This document shows, piece after piece, positions 18,744-27,643 of a DNA stretch of 36,720 nucleotides. The translations under genes and the position numbers were made by a program. The stretch's first letter is position 1; the number at the start of each line of letters is the position of its first letter. The stretch comes from an uncultured bacterium (GTDB lineage: Bacteria > Verrucomicrobiota > Kiritimatiellia > PWTM01): positions 1 to 36,720 of the forward strand of contig CAACVY010000026.1 of the NCBI GenBank assembly GCA_900661335.1, read 5' to 3'. Below the pieces are notes generated by a model that was not told the origin of the DNA, searched no databases, and was given only the letters and a program-made list of their open reading frames with translations.

Positions 18744-19144
18744 GTATCCGTCACCCAGGCACAGAACGGTGGGAAGCACGACTTCGAGAACTTTTCATCG
18801 AACTCGACCGAGTTTTAGAACAGGATTTTGCCGGGCGCCTCCCATTGCTCCCCAACCGTCCAGCCCCGGGAGAAACGGCCGACCCGGAAAGCGACGGCCT
18901 GTTCAACATTGGCGCGGTATTCTCTCCGGCGTATGGCTCTCGTTATGGGCCCGGCTATGTCGTTGACATCCAGATCCGTTCCAGCGCGCCGATCCCAACT
19001 GAACTCCGCGAGGCCATCGAGCGGAGAGTGGTCGAATGGCTCCGCCGGCGGCTGCCAGAGCAATTTCCGAACACGCGGTTGGACGTGGTCCATGACGGAC
19101 CTGTCTGGAAGATCGTGGGCGACCTCTCCCTTGGTAAAGCGTGA
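18740..19144 (+). CDS. small conserved-looking protein of unknown function
   Basis: A 134-residue soluble protein coupled to the rRNA methyltransferase gene by an ATGA overlap, which is the best reason to accept it as real; codon use is also like its neighbours. The first 40 residues form a charged helix and a Pro-rich stretch (LPLLPNRPAPGE). The rest reads as alternating strands and a helix (YVVDIQIRSSAPIPTELREA, then RRVVEWLRRRLPEQFP) with a basic patch WLRRRLPE. No Cys, signal peptide or metal motif. I do not recognise the family; a small RNA- or ribosome-related role is only suggested by position. Confidence 0.75.
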   Translation: MSIRHPGTERWEARLRELFIELDRVLEQDFAGRLPLLPNRPAPGETADPESDGLFNIGAVFSPAYGSRYGPGYVVDIQIRSSAPIPTELREAIERRVVEWLRRRLPEQFPNTRLDVVHDGPVWKIVGDLSLGKA

Positions 19145-19617
19145 AAGCTGGTGTCGTGTTTTGCCTGTGACCTACCGGCCAGCGACAAGATCCCCGGGGC
19201 CTTCCGGTCAGAGGGAAGCTTCGAACGGGCATTGAAACATACGCGTACCTTCCACCCGCTGGACGTCCGGGAGATTCCGAGTGCTATCATGATCCGCCAC
19301 TCCAACGGACGAGGATACATGCTGTGATCGTCTCTGAACCGCGCGAGGCGTGACCAACGTTCGTGGGTACCATTTCAGGTACTACTGGAGAAACTTGCGA
19401 AGGACCTCGCTTTGTAATTTTGCGTGTCCGCTCGGGATCTACCCGCGCCGCCACACCGAGCTTGGGCGTGTAACGAACGATGAGCTGGGCGTGTGAGGAA
19501 CCGCGTGTTGCACCCCGCAAGTTTAGGATCGAAGCCGGGACCGTGGCCCACTCCGTCGTGGGCAAGATTGGACAGAATCTGTCGTACGTGTAGACTGGCC
19601 GAGAAAGGAGCCATTAT
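19145..19617. other. intergenic region with a putative promoter at its right end
   Basis: A 473-base gap between two rightward genes. No open frame shows protein-family features. Its last 50 bases hold a likely promoter and a ribosome site (AAAGGAG at 19604-19610) for the exported isomerase. No tRNA or clear terminator was found in the rest, which could be decayed sequence or hold an unrecognised small RNA. Confidence 0.5.
19568..19596 (+). promoter_or_regulatory. putative sigma70-type promoter
   Basis: TTGGAC at 19568-19573 and TAGACT at 19591-19596 with a 17-base spacer. It lies 22 bases before the ATG at 19618, so the leader would be short and include the AAAGGAG ribosome site. Consensus match only. 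Confidence 0.4.
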
Positions 19618-20448
19618 ATGAAACTGTCTCGTCGTTCGTTCTTGCAAACCGCGACCACTGTCGCCGGTGTATCGGCGTTTCCCTGGTCTCTCTTGGCGGC
19701 TCAGGCAAAGATCCGGGGGATCGGCACGTGCGCACTCGGATTGCGCGATGCAAAACAAGCGGGGCTCGATGGTGTCGAGGTCGGGGCTGGCGGTCCGGCC
19801 GATCAATTGGACATTGCCCGACCTGAACGCATTGCGCAGCTGAAAGCGGAGATGCAGGAGACTGGCCTTCCAGTCTGCTCCATCATGATGGGTTTACTGA
19901 ATTCAAACCCGTTGGCGACCGACCCTCGAGCCCCGTCGTGGCTGGAACAGACAATTGAAGCGGCGCGTCAACTCGGTGCGCGAAATATCCTCGTGGCCTT
20001 TTTCGGCCGAGGCGCGCTTCAAGAAGGCGGCAAGATCAAGGAAGCGGAGTTCCAATCGGTCGTCGAGCGGCTGAAGGCGGCGGCCCCACGGGCTGCGGAC
20101 GCTGGCGTACTCCTGGCGGTGGAAAACACCCTGACAGCGGAGCAAAACGAGCGACTGCTGGACGCCGTCGGACACCCGAGCGTCCGAATCTACTACGATG
20201 TGTACAATACCCGCGCGTACGGTGTGCCGCAGGAAATCCGCCGCTTGGGGTGCCGCATCTCCCAATTCCACTTCAAGAACGGGCCGAAGTATCTCGACGA
20301 CGACCCGCAGTACTTCCAAGAGGTCGCCGCTGCTGTGCGCGAAATCGACTACGATGGATGGATTGTCCTAGAGACATCCAGCCCATCCAAGGATAAGATT
20401 GCCGACGCCAGGCGAAATGCGGAGTACGTACGGAAACTCTTCGCCTGA
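19618..20448 (+). CDS. Tat-exported sugar phosphate isomerase/epimerase-fold protein
   Basis: A 276-residue TIM-barrel protein of the xylose isomerase-like (AP endonuclease 2) superfamily. It opens with a twin-arginine signal (SRRSFLQTA, then a hydrophobic stretch to about residue 29), so it is folded and exported through Tat. Metal-site residues of the family can be seen in AVENT, YYDVYN, FHFKN and VLETS. Relatives isomerise or epimerise sugars, or cleave oxidised sugars; the substrate is not predictable. It sits alone with its own promoter and a strong AAAGGAG site seven bases before the ATG. The neighbouring carbohydrate genes fit a sugar role. Confidence 0.88.
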   Translation: MKLSRRSFLQTATTVAGVSAFPWSLLAAQAKIRGIGTCALGLRDAKQAGLDGVEVGAGGPADQLDIARPERIAQLKAEMQETGLPVCSIMMGLLNSNPLATDPRAPSWLEQTIEAARQLGARNILVAFFGRGALQEGGKIKEAEFQSVVERLKAAAPRAADAGVLLAVENTLTAEQNERLLDAVGHPSVRIYYDVYNTRAYGVPQEIRRLGCRISQFHFKNGPKYLDDDPQYFQEVAAAVREIDYDGWIVLETSSPSKDKIADARRNAEYVRKLFA

Positions 20449-20551
20449 GAAGTTAGGCGTCGGTTTCGAACCCGAGGTCACCAGGTGACTTCGCCGGCCC
20501 CATGAGGGCGCCATTGAGCGGTCGGATTTTGCGTCAGTCCACGTGGAGCAG

Positions 20552-21586
20552 ATGAATCCACTCTCCCACGCTATGCCGAACACCACGATACGGCACTGGA
20601 CGCTTCGGGAGTTTGGATTTCAGCTGTTCCTCGGGGTGCTCGGGTTGTCGGGGTTGCTTCTGCTTGGATCGTTGGTCGGCCCTCAATCCGTCGAAGCTTG
20701 GCCGCCATGGGGCGATCCGATTTGGCGGCTGCGCGCGTGGCGGCTCTTGGCCGCGGCGGTCGTGGGTATGGCGCTGGGGTGCGCGGGAGCGGCGCTTCAA
20801 GGTCTCCTGCGCAATCCCTTGGCCGATCCCTACGTTCTGGGTGTAGCGACCGGAGCAGGCATCGGGGTACGGCTCGGACATCTCGGGGTACTGGCGGCCT
20901 GGGTGGGCGCATGGCGAACGCCATTCCTCGCCATGGTGGGAGCGATCGCGACCACCGCGATGGTTCCCGCGCTCGCATGGCGCGGCGCTCGACGGGACCC
21001 GTGGAGCATCGTGTTAGCCGGAGTAATGATCAACGTGCTCAACGGAGCGATCCTCATGGCGTTGTACCTCTGGGCCGACCCGAACCGGCTCGACGAATTC
21101 GCGCGATGGTCCATGGGCGAGCTGCCGGACATCGTCGAACCTGCTCACTTGGCGATGGCCGCCACATTGGTTTTGCCATCGTGCGCTGCCATGATGCTCA
21201 CGGCAACTGCGCTCAACGCACTTGCGCTGGGAGAAGAAGTCGCCCACTCGATTGGGGTAGCCATCGTGCCGCTGCGCCTGTGGGTGTGCGTATTGGCAGG
21301 AATCTTGACCGCGGCTGCCGTCGCGCTGTCGGGACCGGTAGGATTCGTCGGACTGCTCGCGCCGCATGGCGCGCGTTGGCTTACTGGGCCCGATCATCGC
21401 CGCGTCCTGCCCGTGGCGGGCCTGGTCGGCGCGGCCCTCATGATGGTTGCGGATATCCTGGCGCGAGTGATCGGTCACAAGCTGGAAATCGGCCGCGTCC
21501 CCACAGGGTTGATCACCGCGCTGCTCGGTGCGCCAGTGTTCCTCGCCCTTCTTCACGCGCGCGACGAGGCACGCGGGAAGCTATGA
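20552..21586 (+). CDS. FecCD/BtuC-family ABC transporter permease
   Basis: A protein of 344 residues with 9-10 membrane segments, of the FecCD/BtuC family that imports iron-siderophore, haem or cobalamin across the inner membrane. The diagnostic early block GCAGAALQGLLRNPLADPYV is followed by the long VLGVATGAGIG segment, and the ATPase-contact region is near LSGPVGFVGLLAPHGARWLTG. Length is standard. ATG at 20552 is preferred over GTG 20543 although its GGAG lies close; ATG 20573 is also possible. It overlaps the ATPase gene by ATGA. No periplasmic binding protein is next to it, so the substrate cannot be told. I saw no cobalamin riboswitch in the 103 bases upstream. Confidence 0.9.
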   Translation: MNPLSHAMPNTTIRHWTLREFGFQLFLGVLGLSGLLLLGSLVGPQSVEAWPPWGDPIWRLRAWRLLAAAVVGMALGCAGAALQGLLRNPLADPYVLGVATGAGIGVRLGHLGVLAAWVGAWRTPFLAMVGAIATTAMVPALAWRGARRDPWSIVLAGVMINVLNGAILMALYLWADPNRLDEFARWSMGELPDIVEPAHLAMAATLVLPSCAAMMLTATALNALALGEEVAHSIGVAIVPLRLWVCVLAGILTAAAVALSGPVGFVGLLAPHGARWLTGPDHRRVLPVAGLVGAALMMVADILARVIGHKLEIGRVPTGLITALLGAPVFLALLHARDEARGKL

Positions 21587-22431
21587 CCCTTCCACTTCAA
21601 GTCGAGCACTTGACGGCCGGCTACGTTCGTGGACACCCCGTACTCACCGACATCACGTTCGACTTGCCAGATGGAGAACTGCTGGCCGTTATCGGACCCA
21701 ACGGGGCGGGCAAAAGCACGCTCCTGCGATGCCTGCTCGGCTGGATTCACCCCGACACGGGCGTTGTCCGCCTTCGGGGCTGCGAGCTCCGGGCGTTGTC
21801 CCACCGACAGCGTGCGTTGGAGATCGCATACGTCCCGCAGTTCCCACCTCGAACGGTTGGCTTTTCTGCTGGCGATGTGGTCCTGGTGGGGCGCTATGCC
21901 CGAATGGGTTGGCTCGGGCTGCCCGGCCCTCAGGACATCCGCATCGCCCTGGCGGCCATGGAAATGACCGAAACCGCTGATCTGTTCGAACGACCCTTCG
22001 ATGCACTCTCGGGCGGCGAAATGCAACGGGTGGCGATCGCCCGTGCCCTGGCGCAGCAACCGGGCGTCATGCTGTTGGACGAGCCTACGAGCCATCTCGA
22101 CTTGCGCCATCAACTTCGCATCGGCGCAATGCTCCAGCGGGTTGCGCATGAGTGGCCGATGGCCATTGTTTGGGTGTTGCACGATCTGAACCTTGCTGCG
22201 CGCTTCGCCGACCGAATTCTCGTCCTCCACCGGGGCCGCGGCGTTGCGTTGGGCACCCCTGCGGACGTCCTAACGCCCACGCTAATCGAACAGGTATACG
22301 GAGTAGAAACCGAGGTCCTCACCACCGGCGATGGTCGGCTGCACGTGGTCGTGCGCCAGCTCGGATGCACAGCCTCGCAGGTTCAAGAAGGGACGAAGAC
22401 GAGTCGGCCGCCTGGGCTCACCAACTCGTAA
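21583..22431 (+). CDS. ABC transporter ATP-binding protein (iron/cobalamin type)
   Basis: A 282-residue ATPase that drives the permease encoded just before it (ATGA overlap at 21583-21586). Walker [11 protein letters not shown]-loop YVPQFPP, signature [15 protein letters not shown], Walker [17 protein letters not shown] and switch-His [12 protein letters not shown] are all present; the order and the tail VYGVETEV are typical of the FecE/BtuD/HmuV group. The last 14 bases overlap the end of the pseudopilin gene on the opposite strand. The last 30 residues or so go beyond the usual family end. Confidence 0.93.
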   Translation: MTLPLQVEHLTAGYVRGHPVLTDITFDLPDGELLAVIGPNGAGKSTLLRCLLGWIHPDTGVVRLRGCELRALSHRQRALEIAYVPQFPPRTVGFSAGDVVLVGRYARMGWLGLPGPQDIRIALAAMEMTETADLFERPFDALSGGEMQRVAIARALAQQPGVMLLDEPTSHLDLRHQLRIGAMLQRVAHEWPMAIVWVLHDLNLAARFADRILVLHRGRGVALGTPADVLTPTLIEQVYGVETEVLTTGDGRLHVVVRQLGCTASQVQEGTKTSRPPGLTNS

Positions 22432-22993
22432 TGTCATCGTAGTCCGGCGAGTCAGGTCGATCGCTTTTGCCGTTCGGACCACGAGACCATACGCCGACAA
22501 TTTTACCCGGCAGTGCCTTATACACACCGTCCGGGTCATGCACGTCCGAGATGCCGCCGCTCATATCGCTATCCAATGCAAACCGATACGGGTTACCCCA
22601 GGGGTCAATCACTGCACCACTCGCATTCGTTGCTACCGTGTTGAGCCGCAGGAAAATTCGACCACGAGGATTTTGCACCTTCGCATCCGGATGTGCCGTC
22701 AGGATTTTCACCATCGTGATGTTGACGTCTCCCTCGGCAGCATTGCCGACTGGCCATCGGCTGTACTCTTGAAGGTATGCCCTCAAGGCCGACGCCAACG
22801 CCTCAACTTCGATTTGCGCCTTACGAAGGTCGGCGGCCTTCTGGGCCCGTTGAATCATCGGAAACACCAAGGCAGCCAGAAGCGCAATGATCGCAATCAC
22901 CACCATGAGCTCGACAAGAGTGAACCCGCGACGAGAACGCGAAACCCAACCCTCCGCGTGGCTCGATACCGGCGACTGGACATGCATCTTCAT
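22418..22993 (-). CDS. type II secretion GspG-like major pseudopilin
   Basis: A 191-residue prepilin-like protein. A basic leader (residues 1-23) ends in RSRRG and is followed by FTLVELMVVIAIIALLAALV: prepilin peptidase should cut before Phe24, and the conserved Glu5 of the mature form is present. The long N-terminal helix, the DPWGNPYRF block and the C-terminal end [11 protein letters not shown] match GspG, the main pseudopilin of type II secretion, including its calcium-site region. The start at 22993 was chosen because the frame further upstream gives an implausible leader. It is alone; no other gsp genes are nearby, which is common for scattered pseudopilins in this phylum (from memory). 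Confidence 0.88.
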   Translation of the reverse strand: MKMHVQSPVSSHAEGWVSRSRRGFTLVELMVVIAIIALLAALVFPMIQRAQKAADLRKAQIEVEALASALRAYLQEYSRWPVGNAAEGDVNITMVKILTAHPDAKVQNPRGRIFLRLNTVATNASGAVIDPWGNPYRFALDSDMSGGISDVHDPDGVYKALPGKIVGVWSRGPNGKSDRPDSPDYDDITSW

Positions 22994-23215
22994 CTCACAC
23001 CCCACGACTACAATGCCACACCCGAGTGCTCGCGACAAGACCGCAAAGCCATCCTTCGATTCCCCAACATGGTGGTTTCCGAGGCAGGCTCCAGCCTTGC
23101 CCAGCTCAACGCGAGCCGCCCGCTCGGGCGCCCGTTGCACTCCCCTACGCGGCCTGAATCCAGGTTGACCGAGCCGGAGGCGGAGGGGAGAATACTAACA
23201 TTAAGGAGTCGCATC

Positions 23216-26200
23216 ATGCCCACACATGCCCTAAGGTGGATACTGCAGAATTCAACCTCCGGCGTCTTTCCCAGTCGCAACCGAGGCGCCGTCCTTTGCG
23301 GACTGTTGCTCGCCACCTGCGCTTCACTTGGCGCGCCGGAAAATGGCACATGGCGCGTTGCACCTGGACGTCTTATGACTCGATGGGCCGCGCAAGTGAG
23401 CCCGGATCGCGTGTGGCCGGAATATCCTCGGCCCACGATGGTGCGCCCGGATTGGATGTCGCTCAACGGCGTCTGGGACTGGGCCGTCCTGCCGACCAAC
23501 GCCCCCAAGCCCGATCAATGGACTGGCCAAATCCTGGTCCCCTTCCCCATCGAGTCCGCCCTCAGCGGCGTGGGCCGAGTGCTCCAACCCTCCGAGCGAC
23601 TATGGTACCGGCGTTCATTTCAGATTCCCGATTCCTGGGCAGGGCGACGTGTCTTGCTGCACTTCGGAGCCGTAGATTGGGAAGCCACGGTATGGATCAA
23701 CGGCCGCCTTCTCGGACAGCACCGCGGCGGTTACGACGCCTTTAGTTTCGACATTACGGACGCGCTCGGCGACGCCAAGGACCACGAAATCGTCGTGGCG
23801 GTGTGGGATCCCACCGATACGGGTTTCCAACCCCGCGGCAAACAGGTGCTGCGGCCGCACGGAATCTGGTACACCTCGGTGTCCGGGATCTGGCAAACCC
23901 CCTGGTTAGAACCGGTGCCTTCGACGTTCATCGAACGTGTGCTCATCACGCCGTCCGTGGACGAACAGACTCTGACTGTGGAATGCGATAGCCATCCAGG
24001 CCCATGTCCCGTGGGCCCGGATCCCTTGCAGGTGGAAGTCACCGTCCTGGATGCCGGTCGTCCCGTGGCGCGCGGCGAAGGGCCGGCCGACCATCCCGTG
24101 ACCGTACGCGTCTCGCGCCCCAAACTGTGGTCGCCCTCGGCTCCACACTTGTACGACCTTGACATCGCCCTGCGTTGTGGCACCACGGTGGTGGATCGAG
24201 TTCAATCCTACGCCGGCTTCCGCAAAATCGCCGTGGCCCCCGACCCGCGGGGCACGTTGCGCATCATGCTCAACAATCGGCCCCTGTTCCAGTTCGGGCC
24301 ACTCGACCAAGGCTGGTGGCCTGACGGGCTGTACACTGCACCGACCGACGAAGCCCTCCGGTACGACATCGAGCTCGTCCGCCTGTACGGCATGAATATG
24401 ATCCGCAAACACGTCAAGGTTGAACCCGAGCGGTGGTATTCCTGGTGCGACCGCCTGGGCGTGTTGGTCTGGCAAGATATGCCCAACGCCCACGCGGGAC
24501 GCGGGGACCGCGAGGAGCGAATTTCAGACGAAGCCGCCGCCAACTTCGAACGGGAACTCACTGCCTTGGTCACCGGCCGCTACAACCACCCATGCATCGT
24601 GATGTGGATCCCCTTTAACGAAGGTTGGGGGCAACACGAGACGGCGCGGTATGTCGCGATGATCCGCAAACTCGACCCCAGCCGCCTCGTCAACGAAGCC
24701 AGCGGATGGCACGACCGCGGCCAGGGCGACGTGAAGGACGTCCACTCCTATCCCGGGCCGGCCGTGCCCGCGCCGGATCCGAAGCGCGCGCTCGTGCTCG
24801 GCGAGTTCGGCGGGCTCGGCCTGCCCGTGCGCGGACATACCTGGCAGGATGAGAAAAACTGGGGCTATCGTACGTTCACCGACACAGAAAGTCTGACCGA
24901 AGCATTTCTCGACTTGCTCACTCGCCTGCACCCGCTCACCGGCTTGCCGGGACTCTGCGGAGCCGTGTACACGCAAACGACCGACGTGGAAATCGAAGTG
25001 AATGGCCTGGTGACGTACGACCGCGAGGTGATTAAACTGGTTCCGGGCGAAGTCTCCAACGCAGTCCAACGACTGTACACGCCCCCTCCTCCCCGTACCT
25101 CGCACGGGGATCGCCTCGTGCCTCCCGCGGTGCCACTCGTCCTTCACGATCCCTACTTCAGCATTTGGTCCGCGGCCGACGAGCTCCCCGGTGCCGATAC
25201 GACCCACTGGACAGGCCATCCCCACCGACTGACGATGCTGGCGCGCGTGGATGGTCGCCCGTACCGGCTCGTCGGGGCGTCCCCCCATCGGATCCCGCCC
25301 GCACGGCAATTCACCTTGCAGGTCTTACCCACCACCACGCGCGCCGAATTCGAAATGGACGGGGTCCGAATCGAACTGGCCTTCGTGACCCCGGCGCTGC
25401 CGGAAGAGCTTTCGATTCTCTCGCGTCCCGTCACTTATCTAGTCTGGACGGCCCGCTCGACGGACCGGCGTGAACATGAGGTTGCCTTCTACGTCGACGC
25501 GAACGGCGAACTGGCTGTGAACGAGCCGCGACAAGAGGTGGTGTGGCAAGTGGAGGAGATCCCAGGCCTCGTGGCCGTGCGCGTTGGCTCCCGCGACCAA
25601 CCCATCTTGGTCCGCCGAGGCGACGACGTGCGCATCGATTGGGGGTATTTCTACCTCGCCGCTCCCACGGGCACCCATGTCGCGATCGGTGCGCCACTAT
25701 CCTTGCGGAATGAGTTTGCCACGTTTGGCCTTTGGACATCGGCCACCCTGCGCGCCACTGAACCCCAACCCGCCCAAACTGCGCCCGTCGGCGCATTGCT
25801 CCTAGCGCCTCAACGGGTCCGACCTTCAACCCCTGTGCGCGCGTGGGCCATGGTGGCCTACGACGACATTTACTCTATCCGATACATGCGCACCGATTTG
25901 CGCCCCTACTGGCGTAAGGATGGATGGGAGGCACGCGACCCTCTGTGCGCGGCGGCTCGCGACGCCACCAACCTCTGGCAACGCTGCGAAGCGTTCGACC
26001 ATGAACTCATGCAGGACCTCGAACGGATCGGGGGAGTACGCTATGCGCAGATCGTTGCCCTCGCCTACCGCACTTGTCTCGCCGCGGGCAAATTCGTTGC
26101 AGACGTCCACGGTCAACCGATCCAGTTCTGCAAAGAAAATCACTCCAACGGCTGCATCAGCACCGCGGATGTGTTCTACCCGATGTCGCCGCAGTTCTTG

Positions 26201-26467
26201 CTGTTCGGCCCTTCCATGGCTCGCTCCTTCCTGGTGCCCTTCATGAACTACGCGGCCTCGCCCAACTGGCGTTTTCCGTTCGCACCCCATGATCTCGGGC
26301 AATACCCACACGCGAACGGCCAACGCTACGGGGGCGGTGAGACTTCCGAGGCCAACCAGATGCCCGTCGAAGAGAGCGGCAACCTGCTCTTGCTGATGGC
26401 CGCCGTCGCCGAACTGGAGGGCCACGCCGACTTTGCCGCACGTTGGCGCACGCAACTCGACCGATAG
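23216..26467 (+). CDS. GH2 glycoside hydrolase fused to glutaminase-A-like domains, 5' part (ends at in-frame TAG)
   Basis: The first 1083 codons of a giant exported protein. The signal peptide covers about residues 20-40 (AVLCGLLLATCASLGA). A glycoside hydrolase family 2 module follows: sugar-binding domain with WYRRSFQIP and VWINGRLLGQHRGGYDAF, Ig-like domain, and TIM barrel with acid/base Glu469 (FNEGWG) and probable nucleophile Glu530 (GEFGG). From about residue 635 it becomes DUF4964/DUF5127/DUF4965-like (DPYFSIWSAADELPGADTTH, then KENHSNGCISTADVFYPMSP and FAPHDLGQYPHANGQ), as in fungal glutaminase A relatives. The frame then hits TAG 26465-26467 in the middle of the DUF4965 domain and continues open in the same frame. 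Start ATG 23216 follows TTAAGGAG. Confidence 0.88.
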   Translation: MPTHALRWILQNSTSGVFPSRNRGAVLCGLLLATCASLGAPENGTWRVAPGRLMTRWAAQVSPDRVWPEYPRPTMVRPDWMSLNGVWDWAVLPTNAPKPDQWTGQILVPFPIESALSGVGRVLQPSERLWYRRSFQIPDSWAGRRVLLHFGAVDWEATVWINGRLLGQHRGGYDAFSFDITDALGDAKDHEIVVAVWDPTDTGFQPRGKQVLRPHGIWYTSVSGIWQTPWLEPVPSTFIERVLITPSVDEQTLTVECDSHPGPCPVGPDPLQVEVTVLDAGRPVARGEGPADHPVTVRVSRPKLWSPSAPHLYDLDIALRCGTTVVDRVQSYAGFRKIAVAPDPRGTLRIMLNNRPLFQFGPLDQGWWPDGLYTAPTDEALRYDIELVRLYGMNMIRKHVKVEPERWYSWCDRLGVLVWQDMPNAHAGRGDREERISDEAAANFERELTALVTGRYNHPCIVMWIPFNEGWGQHETARYVAMIRKLDPSRLVNEASGWHDRGQGDVKDVHSYPGPAVPAPDPKRALVLGEFGGLGLPVRGHTWQDEKNWGYRTFTDTESLTEAFLDLLTRLHPLTGLPGLCGAVYTQTTDVEIEVNGLVTYDREVIKLVPGEVSNAVQRLYTPPPPRTSHGDRLVPPAVPLVLHDPYFSIWSAADELPGADTTHWTGHPHRLTMLARVDGRPYRLVGASPHRIPPARQFTLQVLPTTTRAEFEMDGVRIELAFVTPALPEELSILSRPVTYLVWTARSTDRREHEVAFYVDANGELAVNEPRQEVVWQVEEIPGLVAVRVGSRDQPILVRRGDDVRIDWGYFYLAAPTGTHVAIGAPLSLRNEFATFGLWTSATLRATEPQPAQTAPVGALLLAPQRVRPSTPVRAWAMVAYDDIYSIRYMRTDLRPYWRKDGWEARDPLCAAARDATNLWQRCEAFDHELMQDLERIGGVRYAQIVALAYRTCLAAGKFVADVHGQPIQFCKENHSNGCISTADVFYPMSPQFLLFGPSMARSFLVPFMNYAASPNWRFPFAPHDLGQYPHANGQRYGGGETSEANQMPVEESGNLLLLMAAVAELEGHADFAARWRTQLDR

Positions 26468-26479
26468 GCGGCCTACCTC

Positions 26480-27643
26480 TTGGAAAAAGGCTACGATCCG
26501 GAACACCAGCTGTGCACCGATGATTTTGCCGGGCACCTCGCCCACAACGTCAACCTAAGCGCCAAGGCGATTCTGGCACTCGGCGCCTATGCCCGTCTGT
26601 GCGAACGTTGGGGCCACGTCGAGCAGGCGCGTCGCTATCGCGCCAAAGCGGAGGAGTTTGCCGCGCGATGGGTACGCGAGGCGGACGACGGTGATCATTA
26701 CCGATTGGCCTTCGACAAGCCCGGTACTTGGAGCCAGAAATATAATCTCGTCTGGGACCGCCTGCTCGGCTTGCGCTTGTTCCCGCCCGAAGTCGCCCGC
26801 AAAGAAATAGCTTTCTACCGCCGCGTCCAGAACCGTTATGGACTGCCCCTCGATAGCCGGGCCGATTACACAAAGCTGGATTGGATCTTCTGGACTGCCA
26901 CGCTCACCGGATCCCCCCGCGACTTTCGCGCGTTAACCGATCCAGTATTTCGCTTCCTCAACGAAACTCCCGATCGCTCGCCCTTGACCGACTGGTACTG
27001 GACCTCCACAGGACGGAAACGAGGGTTCACCGCCCGCCCAGTGGTCGGTGCCGTGTTCCTGCCAATGTTATACGACCGCACAGTCTGGAAGAAATGGGCC
27101 AGCCGCGACCGCACCCATGCCGACCAATATGCGCCCCTCCCCTCCGTCGAGATCCGAGCGATCCTTCCGACCGCAGAGACCAGCCCGGCCACTTGGCGTT
27201 ATTCACTGCAACGGCCACCGGATAATTGGACGCAACCGGAGTTCGACGACGCCGCGTGGCGAGAAGGTTTGGCGGGTTTCGGAACCTCTGGCACGCCCGG
27301 AGCGATCGTCCACACTGTGTGGAACTCGCGCGACATTTGGCTGCGTCGCACGGTGGATCTCCCTGCGCAAACCGACCTGGCCCCATGGCTTCGAATCCAT
27401 CACGATGAGGACGCCGAGGTCTACTTGAACGGAAAACTCGTGGCCACGCTCAAAGGCTACACCGTGGGGTACGAGGAGGTTCCGCTTCCGCCAGAGGCGC
27501 AACGAATCGTCCAGCAAGGTGGCCGCATTGTGCTGGCCGTCCACTGCCGACAGTCCACCGGTGGCCAATACATTGACGTCGGCCTGGTCGGTCTTCGCAC
27601 CGCTTCCACCTCGTCCCTACCGACTCGCGCCACAGCGCCTTGA
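26480..27643 (+). CDS. 3' part of the split GH2/glutaminase-A-like gene, after in-frame stop
   Basis: This frame is the same as that of the 5' part and resumes directly after the TAG; coding similarity starts at 26468, while the first possible start is TTG 26480, without a ribosome site. It opens with DPEHQLCTDDFAGHLAHNVN, the strongest conserved block of the DUF4965 family, which in relatives is continuous with the upstream part. DUF1793-like helices follow (DKPGTWSQKYNLVWDRLLGL, FTARPVVGAVFLPML). The last 140 residues are a galactose-binding-like beta domain (WTQPEFDDAAWREG, RDIWLRRTVDLP, AEVYLNGKLVATLKG). The two halves would make 1475 codons. Likely a nonsense-mutated gene, or a sequencing error; alone this half has no signal peptide. 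Confidence 0.8.
   Translation: MEKGYDPEHQLCTDDFAGHLAHNVNLSAKAILALGAYARLCERWGHVEQARRYRAKAEEFAARWVREADDGDHYRLAFDKPGTWSQKYNLVWDRLLGLRLFPPEVARKEIAFYRRVQNRYGLPLDSRADYTKLDWIFWTATLTGSPRDFRALTDPVFRFLNETPDRSPLTDWYWTSTGRKRGFTARPVVGAVFLPMLYDRTVWKKWASRDRTHADQYAPLPSVEIRAILPTAETSPATWRYSLQRPPDNWTQPEFDDAAWREGLAGFGTSGTPGAIVHTVWNSRDIWLRRTVDLPAQTDLAPWLRIHHDEDAEVYLNGKLVATLKGYTVGYEEVPLPPEAQRIVQQGGRIVLAVHCRQSTGGQYIDVGLVGLRTASTSSLPTRATAP

Noticed and set aside
20455-20490. TTTCGAACCC resembling a tRNA T-loop
   Set aside because: The stem around it pairs poorly and no acceptor, D or anticodon arm can be folded in the 94 bases between the genes.
20449-20551. Possible cobalamin riboswitch before the BtuC/FecCD-type permease
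   Set aside because: The 103 bases are too short and no B12-box-like sequence is present.
22331-23215. Long upstream extension of the GH2 fusion gene (same open frame)
   Set aside because: It lies antisense to the pseudopilin gene; the TTAAGGAG site and signal peptide place the start at 23216.
26465-26467. TAG read as an amino acid through a changed genetic code
   Set aside because: TAG serves as the normal stop of the SDR gene (6437-6439) and the nucleotidase gene (11386-11388).
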